From the NCBI GenBank assembly GCA_034336665.1, contig JAPFBE010000003.1, positions 63,779,352-63,843,351 of the forward strand: a stretch of 64,000 bases of DNA. Direction: 5' to 3'. This DNA is from Luscinia megarhynchos (Eukaryota; Chordata; Aves; Passeriformes; Turdidae). Shown here piece after piece: positions 53,001-63,178 of the stretch. The notes beneath the pieces are model-generated. The model saw only the letters and a list, made by a program, of their open reading frames with translations, searched no databases and was not told the DNA's origin. A program made the translations under genes and the position numbers. Position 1 is the first letter of the stretch. Every line of letters starts with the position of its first letter.

Positions 53001-56000
53001 ATTTGAGCCATATGGACATAAGCCATGCTGGATCACTTTTCCTGAGGGTAGAGGGTGGGCACCCGTCCAAGAGAGATTTGCTTAGCATGTGCACACAGCC
53101 TAGCTCTCCAGAATACCAAGTCAGTAAGAAGCTGGATCACAACTTCAGCAGAAATACTTTGGATAAAAGCAGTCTTCTAAAATAAAATCCCATATGCTTG
53201 CAAGAAAGCTGGGTCCAGTGCTTTGCCAAGCAAAGCTTTGTGGGTCATGGTTATATATAGCTCACAGACACAGTCCATAGGAAGCATGCAGCAAGTTTGT
53301 GCAGAGCTAAGTCCTGCTTCCTGCACTGCATCATGCAGACATAGAGCAACATTTTCAGAGCCTGTATTGATTTAACTTGTTGTGGAAGACAACAATAAGG
53401 CCCATGCCAAGGTTATCTTCTTTCTTCTCATGGTTTCTTTTCTGAACCGCCATTATTTTTCTATATGTTCTATTTATCTAATGTTTGGTTTGTTTTCTGT
53501 TTCTAAACAGTGCTCAGATTAACTTGTAGGGATAATTTGTCTCTAAATGAATTCACCTTCTTATCAAGAATTCCTCAAATGACAAAGATGAGGTGTTGCT
53601 TCTGAGACAAAGAATTATATGTGAATATGTGTATTTTATATGTGGTGTATGCAATAACAGCAATAATAATATGCATTATATATGTAATTTTGTACTTTTC
53701 CCCAGTTAATTGCTTTAATGAAAACTAACTATCTGCATACTTGGTTTCTTTGCTCATTACTCCTCATGCTGCTGTCAAATAACAAGACACCACGTGTAAT
53801 TGATGGAAAGCAAAGTTAATTTGAAACATTGTTGGCTATCATTATTTGAATCTCAGACTTCAATTTCTTCTCACTTTTACCAGTTTAAATAAGAATATCT
53901 TTTCACCTGTGTTATTTCTGTTTTGCACCAGTGATAATGCAAGGCAACCTGTCCCATAACCTTTCAGAGGCTGACGCATGGCTCTGCTTGTACCAGCAAA
54001 TTACATGAGCATCCCAAGCACCACAGCTGGTAGAGCTTTTTTTGTTGATTTTCCTAGTCTCCAAAAACAGAGTAACCACATGAAGAAGACCCTCTGGGAA
54101 AGGCACCTGCAGCACCCTCTACTTAGGTAATGCCTGGGAATTGTTAGGAAGTGGGGTGCATGTGCCACAATCACACCAGGGGACATTACAGGCACTTGAC
54201 AGTATAGATGAACATCTACCAGTGTCTGGGAACATTCCTGGGCACAATTTGAGACATTAATGCAGACAAAGCCATTATGGTCTGTGGTTCTAATGGGGAA
54301 TAGGAAATGTGACTGAATGGCTCTACTGAAAAATATTAAATGGCATTAAAAATTGTCTGTATTGTCTCATCTTCCACTTCATAAAATTAACTATTCCAGA
54401 CACTCGACTGTACCAGGCTCACTAACATATTTCTGTATTTTTTACCTCCATAGGCTAAACAAAAATTTGTCTTGGAGACATCCTTACAGCAAGTCTGCAA
54501 ATCCCTTAATAGACCCTCCATCTCTCAGTTGCTGTCACTTTCCTGACTTTAAAAGGAGGAAGAATATTTTTGTAGCACACTGGCTGCATTCAAAATAATT
54601 TTTGAGATATTTCTTAGTACGGTTGCATTTAGATGTCATCAGCCTTTATAGGACGTTGTTAGCTCAGCAATTGAATTTACTGTTGTTGCTGTGAAACTTG
54701 GTTGTTATGTTCTCCTCCCTTGATGCTGATCTCTGAAAATGCATAGTGATCTAAAAAGATTTCCCAGATTTTTTCTTGTATTGTGCTTTGGGTTTTTTAT
54801 TCACTTTCCTATGCTTTTCCAATTCAATTTAATATTGAAAATCCTCTAGGTGGCATGAAACATAAAAAGTAGAAGTTCTTTATTATATTTTTCAAAAGTC
54901 CTTGAGAACTTAGGCCAGGATTTCATGGACATAACAAACCTTTCTATATGTCTTGATTTAAAAAAATTCCCTCTTTCTCTTTCTTACCCTGAATGGCAGA
55001 AATCTCACTTCATTATTGTGATTCTAGCATTGTGAATCATACAGAAAAAATGCTGCTGTGTGATGGTGTAAAAGCACCTCAAGGACTCATGTCAGACCAG
55101 CCTCAACTTCCTTACTAATCTCATTTATGGCAGGTATTTTTTCCCTCTCTGGGTGCAACTGATAGTCTGCTTATCTAGTAAAACCATGGCAACTACAGAG
55201 CTAAACCACAAAGTGGCCAGAAACATGAACAGGTTCACTAATGCCTGATAAGTTGGGAGCTCTGAGAAATGACTGCAAAATATCCTATGGCCAAAGACCA
55301 GGGGAAAACACAAATTCCCTGGGTTTTCATGAGGGGCACGTGTGCAGTGCACATCATCATCCATTGTGTGTCTCACACCGAGAGCTGTCTCCCACTCTCC
55401 TATGGGATTCTAGGTTCTTCATGTGACTGTGAAGCATTGATAAACAGCTATAAAATCTGGGTGGGAAAAGACTCTGGAAATTTAGCTCACATCAACCATA
55501 TTAATTCTTATAGCTTAATTGAAAACATCCCTCACTGGAAGAGCCATGGGTTAAGAGAGAGAAACAATGTCTTGAGATGTCTTATGAATTAGTAGCACAA
55601 TAATAATTGAATTCACTTGGTTTTTCTTTAACTCTGGAATACAGCTGATTGCACTTTTTATTTTCAAATATCACCCACTGAGCTGATATAGAAATACTTC
55701 TTAACATGAAATAATTTCTTAGGAAAAAAAAGATTTAGTATTCCCTTTTTTGAAGGGATTTGAATTCCTTTCTAAATGAATAATTTAAGATAGATTATTT
55801 TAAACTTGTTTAAAAATTATATATTAAATAAAAATTAATTTATAAGTTATACATTTCAAATTATGGAATAATTTTGACATTTCCTTTGCAGGAATGTGGT
55901 TTTTAGGGAAACCACAACAGATGCTAACCTCAACAAATAAGAAAAAGATTTTCTCTATATATTTTATAAATAACCTAAAAGATGATTAATTCCCAGTACT

Positions 56001-57082
56001 TGGGAAATGGCATTTAGAAAAAAAAAAAAAAGGTTACTTCTATATTAGGCCTCCACAAAATGTGTGAGTAGTTAGAAATTAGAAGATGAAATTATCCAGG
56101 TCAAGGACAAACTGTGTCCTTAACCAATGTTATTTGGTTCAGGTTATGTGCTTTGATGGTATTTGCCAATCTATTGAATTCAGCAGAAACACATGGTTTC
56201 ACTTATGTGGACAAACACTTTTAAAAATATTGTGTTTACTATAGCGTGTAACTAATAATTTCTCCTGAAAGCTGAAAATATTCAATTTTTAAAATGTGTC
56301 TCAGGATCAATACTTTGGTTTCTCTGTACCTGGTTTGAATTAAATAGTTATGAACTCATCTGTACTAGTGGGTAACCTCCTTCAGCTCAGAATTTAAAAC
56401 TGCACCAAGACTTTTTTTTTGTGAAGGTTGTGCAGGTCTGGCCCTCTCACCTCTTGTCCTTCCAAGTTTTCACTTTTTCAAAGTGACTTCTGGTTCCTTC
56501 CTGAGGCTCATGCCTGGCATTCTCTCACAAAGAAACCAGAGAAGGTGCATAGTGCACAGCTGAGTCATAAACGTAGAGAGATGTTAGCAATTCTAGGGTG
56601 AGTATTATCCCAGACAGGAGAAGCTGGAGTGCCTCTCACCAGGGCACTTAAATATACTCACTCCAATGACAGCTGAATATGCATTCAATCTTTTTTAACT
56701 GGTGGCAACTTGTGTGCCTTCATCTTTGTCAAGTGCCTTTTACTAAACTCTCCCTCTTCAAACAGGAAATGTATTTGTGGATTGCTGTTTTCAATCTAAT
56801 GTGCAACCTGTACTTTAAAATGGAAAAGCAGATGCACTTTCCATGAATAGAAGTCACTGAATAAAGTCTAAATCCTAAAGTGATGCATATTATTTTGTTT
56901 TTCTTAATTTCTTTACTGAGCTGCATTATCTTTCTTGTTACCAGAGTGCTGGAAAGGCCAAACATTTGGACACATCTGTGAGCAAAATGCAGGATGAAAG
57001 TATATACCCCCAAAATTTGGACTTTACACTTTATGTAAGTATATAAATACTTATATCCTATGAAATTCCTCCAAACTAAATT

Positions 57083-57513
57083 CATAGAGTTGCAGATTCA
57101 GGAATGGTTTGGGTTGGAAGGCACTTTAAAGATTGTCTAATTCCAAACTCCTGCCATGGTTAGGGACACCTTCTAATAGACCATGTTGCTCAAAACCCCA
57201 TCCAGCCTGGCCTGGAGAGCTTCCAGGGATGGCCCATCTACAGCTTCTCTGGGAAACCTGTGCCACCACCTCATAGTGAAGAATGTCTAATCCAAATTTA
57301 CTCTCTTTTATTTCAAACCTGCTCCCCATTGTCCTATCACTACATGTCGTGCAGAAAGTCCCTCTGCAGCTCTCTCATAGGCTCCTTTGAGGTACTGGGA
57401 GGCCAGCAGAGGCTATCCACTGAGAATATCCCCCGAGGGATATTCTCCAGGCTGAACAACCCCAAGTCTTTCAGTCTATCTCTATAGGAGAGGTGCTCTT
57501 CCCTTATCCACCA
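57083..57513 (-). mobile_element. CR1 LINE 3' end, minus strand, well preserved
   Basis: The plus strand carries the reverse complement of the CR1 3' part in unbroken order: ATAGAGTTGCAG, GGAATGGTTTGGGTTGGAAG, CCATGGTTAGGGACACCTTC, TGTTGCTCAAAACCCCATCC, AGCCTGGCCTGGAGAGCTTC, CTCCCCATTGTCCTATCACT, ACATGTCGTGCAGAAAGTCC, then CCAGGCTGAACAACCCCAAG and TCTCTATAGGAGAGGTGCTC. The element's 3' end is at 57083 and its truncated 5' end near 57513. It is the best-preserved CR1 3' region in the window. A small deletion is visible near 57280. It carries an unusual perfect inverted repeat at 57422-57447. Confidence 0.96.
57422..57447. repeat. Perfect 11-bp inverted repeat with 4-bp loop
   Basis: GAGAATATCCC (57422-57432), loop CCGA (57433-57436), then GGGATATTCTC (57437-57447), with no mismatch. 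It lies inside the CR1 copy where the family consensus, as I remember it, is only weakly palindromic. Confidence 0.97.
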
Positions 57514-58530
57514 AACACAACACTCCAGTTTTAGGCAGCCATCAAATCCTTCAAGCATAATTTGCTCTTAGTGAAGCCATGTTAGTGTCCCACATCATCT
57601 CCTTTTTTTCCATGTGCCTTTTCCTGTGCAATTCCACTCCTATGCATGGCAAGGTCTGCAGCCCAGGCAGTTTTCTGCCTTTCCTGGTTGCAAAATTTGT
57701 GCAATGTTTCTGAACAGCCTCAGCCCCTGCACAAACATAACACAGGCCCTGTTTCCCTCTCACACACAAAATCAGGTGTTTGGAGAGCATCTGTGTCCTG
57801 GTAGGAGCAGTGGCTGCTTTGCTTTGCCATCAGTTCATCATTGTGGTGTTTGGATCACTGACTTGAGGCGGCATCCACTTTACCAGTCCTGAGATTATTC
57901 AGATTCACCCTTCCCAGGCAGAGAGCTCAGCTGCCAGCCTTGCCATCAGCAAGCTGGAGTCACTCTCTTCCTTTATGTTTTTCATAGCTCAGCATTGCAT
58001 CTCATGGTAACTGGTTGCAGTAGATGACACCTCCTAAAAATGTTAGCATTAAATAAAGGAAATCTCAGCTAGTAATCTTTGTCCTAGCACTCATAATTCA
58101 TGGAATAAGAAGAGATAATATTAGACAGGGTGTTTTGTGTGTTTATTAAGCTGTTATGGTCATCTAAGTAGGCTGGCTCCCTTCTTCATTTTAAAGAAAA
58201 AAAATGGATTTAAAACCACTTAGTAGTTTCTGCATGAATAAAGGTTTTCAGAACAGCAGTCTGACTTCAAAGGCATAACTCAGGCATGTGTAAAGCTCTA
58301 TGTCTGCTTAGTATGAAGAAGCCTTATGTTCAATAATATTTCCATAAGTGGCATATTAAAAAAAAAATTAAAAGCCTGAAATGCTGAAAGATACATTAAA
58401 ATATTTTGTAAAAGCCTACTAATATATCATAGCAAGTCATAATACATCAGTGTTAAAATATGCAAAATTGATTATATCATGTTATTTCTTGCTAGCAGGA
58501 CCACTTTAAAATGCAAAAATTTTTCTCAGT
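57514..58530. other. Non-coding DNA between CR1 and LTR
   Basis: A GC-richer start (about 57600-57980) followed by AT-rich sequence. I recognise neither a gene nor a repeat. The last six bases form the left target-site duplication of the LTR. Confidence 0.45.
58525..58530. repeat. Left target-site duplication of the LTR
   Basis: CTCAGT, identical to 59175-59180 and directly abutting the TG end of the LTR. Confidence 0.85.
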
Positions 58531-58663
58531 TGTCACTGCCCGAGGTGTCTCCTTAGACCTGAGATCACCTCAGGAGGACATGCAGGTGGTTTGCAACCCA
58601 GCTCTTTCCGATGCCCGCCGATGAGAGACTGCATGAGGCTGTTCTTAGAGGTTTTCATGGTTG

Positions 58664-58669
58664 TTTATT
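58664..58669 (-). promoter_or_regulatory. LTR polyadenylation signal AATAAA
   Basis: Read on the minus strand, AATAAA lies about 95 nt downstream of the TATA box, the spacing expected for a signal inside a short R region. Transcripts started in the LTR could end about 15-20 nt further on. Confidence 0.75.
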
Positions 58670-58696
58670 GTTTCTTATCCTAGAAATGCTTTGTCC

Positions 58697-58718
58697 AGCG
58701 AGCAGCAGTCTGCTCGCT
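58697..58718 (-). other. Hairpin in the LTR R region
   Basis: Arms AGCGAGCAG (58697-58705) and CTGCTCGCT (58710-58718) are perfectly complementary, with a 4-nt loop between. The hairpin lies between the TATA box and the poly(A) signal. In LTR-initiated RNA it would therefore sit close to the 5' end and again near the 3' end. Stem-loops at this place are known in several retroviruses (TAR and poly(A) hairpins); a function here is only inferred. Confidence 0.85.
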
Positions 58719-58761
58719 AGACGTCCAAGGCAGAATCTGCCTGGCAGAGGCAGGACTTATC

Positions 58762-58768
58762 TTTTATA
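58762..58768 (-). promoter_or_regulatory. LTR TATA box
   Basis: TATAAAA on the minus strand, about 405 bp into the LTR from its U3 end, predicts transcription start near 58735-58740, directed toward lower coordinates. Confidence 0.75.
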
Positions 58769-59174
58769 CTCTAAATTACGTACTAGGTATTTACAAATGA
58801 CCCCCAATACCATACAATCTTGTTACATGGTCCAGCTTTGTTCACATCCAATCTGAAAGTGCCAGCATGTCACCCAGCATGGATGACACGGAGAAGAAGG
58901 AGGAAGAAGTATCCACACCCTGATTCCTCCATCTTGGCCACGAACCCCTTAATATAAACATTCTAGAAATCTACTTATTCTACATTCTAATGGTCTAATT
59001 TACACTCTATTTATTTTTGCAGCTTACATTTCTTCTCTCAATGTTGGTAAATTGTTCCAAGGAGCTGAATCCAGCCCCTGAGACACCTGGGTCTCATTCG
59101 AGGGTTTTTGGGGACCCCGCCAGGGGGGTCTTGAACCTCCCAGGGAAGCCAGAGGAACACTCTGGGCTCCCACA

Positions 59175-59180
59175 CTCAGT
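59175..59180. repeat. Right target-site duplication of the LTR
   Basis: CTCAGT, identical to 58525-58530. Confidence 0.85.
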
Positions 59181-59234
59181 ATGGTATGTTACAGTACATT
59201 TCAGATCCCTAATCTTCATGGAGGCTCTACAAAA

Positions 59235-59377
59235 CCTGAGATTAGCTCAGTTGGTCAGAGCATGGTGCCAATAAAGCCAAGGTTGGGGGTTCAAGCCCCT
59301 TATGAGCTGTTCACTGAAGAGTCAGACTCAGTGATCCTTGTGGGTCCCTTCCAAGTCAGAATATCCTGTGATCGTTA
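59235..59377 (+). mobile_element. tRNA-Ile-derived SINE with CR1-like tail (TguSINE1 type)
   Basis: The head (about 59236-59309) folds onto tRNA-Ile. The A box TTAGCTCAGTTGG is at 59242-59254. The anticodon arm TGGTG-CCAATAA-AGCCA has the AAT anticodon kept in a 7-nt loop. The B box GGTTCAAGCCC is at 59288-59298. A short linker follows, then a tail GATCCTTGTGGGTCCCTTCC, AAGTCAGAATATCCTGTGAT (59333-59372) that matches the CR1 3' end, so the element was mobilised by CR1 machinery. This architecture is that of TguSINE1, known from passerine birds. The acceptor-stem halves no longer pair well and the head runs straight into the tail, so it is a SINE and not a functional tRNA gene. Confidence 0.93.
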
Positions 59378-62300
59378 GCAGTTCTATCCTTTCTTTGCAT
59401 TTAAAATCTTGCTTCAGCAGAAAAAATAGACTGAACAGAAATGGAAATGCATACTATATAACAATGTGTATAGAAGATAATTTAGTAAAGTGATAGGTTG
59501 GCAAATTTTGTTTTCTGCTCATGTTTGAACTAGTCCTAACTTTTGTCTCACAGCTGTTGGGAGCTATTTTGTTTTTTTGTCAATGCTTCACATAAAATCC
59601 AGCTCCCATTCAGAATGCCAAATGAAGAATCTACCTTTTGAAGAACTTCTCTCTACCTGTAATAATAATTTTCACTATTCCATAATTATGCCCTATTCCT
59701 CACAAGTGTGCTTTTGCACCACCTCTAATCAGTATTTTCTGCATTTTCCTCAGAGGGGGAAATATTGAAAATTCCTGTGGCCCATGGGGTGTCTACCCAC
59801 GAAGGGAATGTATCTACTTGCAGTCTTGAAATGCAAGGGCTATACTGATGTTAAAAGATTTATCTTGTATATTCAGTATTTGGAATAAACTCTGAAACAT
59901 AGATATTTTTCAGAAATTAGGGCAGTTGACCAAAGCAAATATTAATATGTTTTTCTCTAAATATTCAAAATGTTATAAGGGAAATATTTTGGAAAATTGA
60001 TAGCTTGTTTTATGCAGAGAGAAAAATCTTGACATTCACTTATAGGAGAAAAAAATCTTGACATTCATTTACAGCAATGATTCAGAATTTCATCAGACTA
60101 TCTTTCAGTGAGAGTGCTGAAGGTGAGTAAAGAAAAGGAAATGTCTTTGGCTGGCATCTTCACTGCTATGGGTTTGCCAAAACCACATATATAAGCTCTT
60201 GAATTTGTTTCCTTTTGAACAAAGAGCACAAAAGAGATTAAACTCGTAGGAAAGAAGATGTCATTAATCACATTTTGACTTATTACTGTGGCAACCACCA
60301 ATGTTTTAGCATGCAAAAACCTGCAATCACAGCTTTCTAGAGTGGATTTTGCACTATGACTAGGTGAATTAATCATATAGCTTGGAGACATTTGCTTTGA
60401 AAAATAGGAAGTTTTGCTCAGTTTTTCATAGAAGTTTTACATTCAAATTTTATTACTTGAGAATGTCCTCACAGGATGGTTTTCATTAGCATTGGATTAG
60501 AATTTGCAATATTTTTGATTGCTTTCCTACACTGTCACTAAAAGTGCTCTTGTCATGATGTTTTCAAAGATCTCTACCTTTTGCCCAGCAGTGTATGGGA
60601 GCTGTTCCTATTTTCAGATCTGTGCTGCTATTCAATGTAGCTGTTGCTGAACCATACTCATTTCTGCAAATAGTCATATTGACTGCATTGTCAATGGTCA
60701 TTAATAATCTCTATAAAGTAAATATTTCAAGTCAGGCTTGTATAAACAGACTTTCCAGTTACTGGTGCATTAGAAGAGCAAACTTGGAAGCAAGTGAACC
60801 ATTCCCTGAACCAAAGCAAGATCCAGGGGAACAAGCTAGGAGCTAGAGTGATCAGACCTGGGGTTTGAGTCTTTCCCTTCCTCTTCTTGGTTTGAAGAGG
60901 TGGTGTACCTTGAGAAGCAGCAAAGCAGATTAATATGCTATTGATCCTTTCCTAAGAAAGCAGAAACATTCCGAAGGATGCAGAAGCAATCCAAATTTAA
61001 AAGAAAAAAAATAAGAGAAATTCCATTATAATCTTCACCACGATTTAGGAAACCGAGTCAAGTCATTTAGGAAAAGAAAGAATGGCATTGCTACACAGTC
61101 CAGTGCACAGAAAATGTGTTCACTGAACCCTGAAACTGAGTGAAATTATATTAGAATGAGAGAGCATCCTGAAAATAAAAATGTAAAAGCAAACAAAGTG
61201 CAGCATATCAACAGTTTTAATTGTGATTAGATCTGTAAGAGGTTTTCTGACAGCAGTTTTATATTGTCAATGGCATCTTGATAAAATTTTATCATTATCA
61301 AAAGAATTATGAATACATCTGCCTTTTATTTAGTCCACGACACAAAACATTTTCGTCTACAAAAGTACCAGCTCATTTAAGGAATTTTTTGTTATTTATT
61401 TCTAACTTTGAATAATGAAAACAAGCTCTTCTGCTAATTTGGCAACATTTTGCTAGAAAGAGATTGTTTCATCAATGTTTATCATGTCTTCTTAAACAAA
61501 AAAGTGTCTCAATGCCTAACATTTCTTTTTGATGTTTATAAAAAATAACAGTGAAATCTGTTTAAATGTCTTAGATAAGTATTTCAAGCAAGCATTAAAT
61601 ACTAAGTTATTAAGTACTAAAACTGCTGAAGTAGTTGTTTGTCTACATATGACCACAGAAGAACACAAGAATACTGAACAGTCCTAGTCACAGAAAGCCT
61701 GCTCTTGACCTTTTCAGAGAAGTGAACAGTGTATTGGTTTATAAACCTTCTGGAGTGAAATGTGATCTGACTTAATAGGCTGCAATGGGAAAAACAAGCC
61801 TGAAAGCAGTGTAGATAAGAAACCACACAACAAATTTCAGGGAGGCAATTGCAGGGCAGTGGCACAGGTCCAAGCCACAGGAGTCAGCTGTTGTGCTGGC
61901 CGGGAACAAGATGATGGAGAAGATAACTGCAGATTTGCCTAGGAGAGGAGTCAGCCAGCAAATGGCCCTTGTGCAAGGGAGGGGAACCTGAGAAAGGACA
62001 GCACCCCTACCAAAAAAACTCCTCCAGTGGACCTTCTTGAAGATTTTAAATTGTTCTTTTTTTCTGAAGGAATTTGGTACTTTGTAAGAAACTTGTTTTC
62101 TAAATGGATGGCTCGCTTGTGACAGTGGACCATTACCACAGGAAAGGAGAGAGACAGAAAGAGGTGTTGCTCAGTAATGTTCTGGGAATTCTCACCTCCC
62201 CTGCAGGAGGAAGCTGGAATTATGGTCAATTAAGGGGTGGTGCATCTGTGAAAAAAGTGTAGATGGATCCAGGTTATGTGTGAGGTGTGGAAGGGATGTC

Positions 62301-63130
62301 ACAGAGCAGAAAGTACCAGGAAACTCCATTTCGACCAGAGGTACTATTTCCTTTTAAAACTCTAAAGTAATAAATGAGAATTAATGTATCTAAGCAAATT
62401 ATAACTTATGATTAATTATTAATAGCAAAAAAATCTGTTTGAAACATAGAAACTCTGAAATGAAATACTGGAAATTTCTCGAAGGCCTCAAGAACTGTAA
62501 AGATGAAAAGCACAAAATGAATAGATAAAGTGCATTCTTCATGCCTTACTTAAGCAGGATCAGAATCAGCCTAAATCAAAACAGAAGCACATGATGCAGA
62601 AAACCAAAACACTACCATCTGAAACTGGATGTGTTTATTTTTCTTAAAATATTTTTTAGGATAATTAATAAAGCTGTCTTCCAACAGAAATTGTGCCCTA
62701 AAAACAATTTCTAAAGTAATTGTTATGCTATTGAATTAGAAGAGTGAGCCCCAAATAGGATATAGAAATTTTTCTTTTAACTAATGAACATTTTTTTTTC
62801 TGGTCAAAAAACACACATTAACTCAGGATAAAGAATAAACTTAGCAAAAGGTAAATGTTCAGGAATAAGGATACAATTCTCAAAAATTCAAGGAATCATG
62901 CTGCTGCTCTGCCTTTCACTGGTAGCAGAGTATACTATCCTTTTTGCTGAGACAGGAGACCTGTTTCCAACTTTGTCTGCTCTCATGAAGGGAGTTTTTA
63001 AAGTATTTTATTATGTCAGCTCCCTGTGAGTGTAATTCTTTATTGAAAATGTTTAAAGAGATTAAAGAACATACTATGCACAAAATGTTATTTGATCTTA
63101 AGTGTTTTGTTTATTTGTTTGCTTTGTTGC
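59378..63130. other. Non-coding DNA
   Basis: No gene is recognised. A GC-richer pocket at about 61830-62250 gives no identifiable product. Frames such as 60098-60391 (-, 97 codons) and 60595-60846 (+, 83 codons) lack recognisable motifs and paired splice sites. Confidence 0.45.
60019..60074. repeat. Tandem duplication, 27/29-bp unit
   Basis: 60019-60045 and 60046-60074 are adjacent near-copies built on GAGAAAAATCTTGACATTCA and ending TTATAG or TTACAG. The second copy has two extra A residues and one T-for-C change. Confidence 0.92.
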
Positions 63131-63178
63131 CACAGAATCACAAAATATTCTGATTTGGAAGGTTTGAGGCTGACTCGA
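63131..63178 (-). mobile_element. Short CR1/SINE-type tail, minus strand
   Basis: CACAGAATCACAAAATATTC, TGATTTGGAAGG, then TGAGGCTGACTCGAAT. This matches the reverse complement of the tail shared by CR1 and TguSINE1, with a deletion in the middle (the 'gacccacaagg' segment is missing). It is too short to tell CR1 from SINE. Confidence 0.6.

Larger units (their letters stand above)
40061..57082. other. Long non-coding stretch with small repeats only
   Basis: In 17 kb I recognise no gene, tRNA or intact transposon. The longest open frame (41059-41604, minus) starts at TTG, has no ATG until near its end and no recognisable domain. GC-richer pockets at 46670-46940, 48900-49330, 52680-53340 and 55060-55450 yield no identifiable product. 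The 52800-53340 pocket is LTR-like in flavour (a TATATATAG box at about 53252) but has no definable ends. Simple repeats and tandem duplications inside are listed separately. Confidence 0.4.
58531..59174 (-). mobile_element. Solo LTR of an endogenous retrovirus (ERVK-like), minus strand
   Basis: The 644-bp element begins TGTCAC and ends CCCACA (TG...CA) and is flanked by the 6-bp duplication CTCAGT. Six bp is the usual length for class II (ERVK/beta-like) integrases. In the minus-strand sense it has LTR anatomy. U3 starts at 59174. A TATAAAA box lies at 58768-58762. A perfect 9-bp stem-loop lies at 58718-58697, in the expected R region. An AATAAA signal lies at 58669-58664, and U5 runs to 58531. 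A YY1-like CCAAGATGG lies at 58937-58929. Twelve CpGs survive in 644 bp, unlike the surroundings, suggesting a fairly young insertion. No gag, pol or env is adjacent, and the matching duplications show it is a recombined solo LTR. The exact family name is not established. Confidence 0.9.

Noticed and set aside
54658..54672. Second SINE or tRNA A box (TTAGCTCAGCAATTG)
   Set aside because: No B box or tRNA-like continuation follows.
58611..58856. 81-codon plus-strand frame
   Set aside because: It lies entirely within the solo LTR and is antisense to it.
59236..59309. tRNA-Ile (AAT) gene
   Set aside because: A and B boxes and the anticodon are present, but the acceptor stem no longer pairs properly, an anticodon-stem pair is broken, and a CR1-type tail follows directly. 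It is the head of a SINE.
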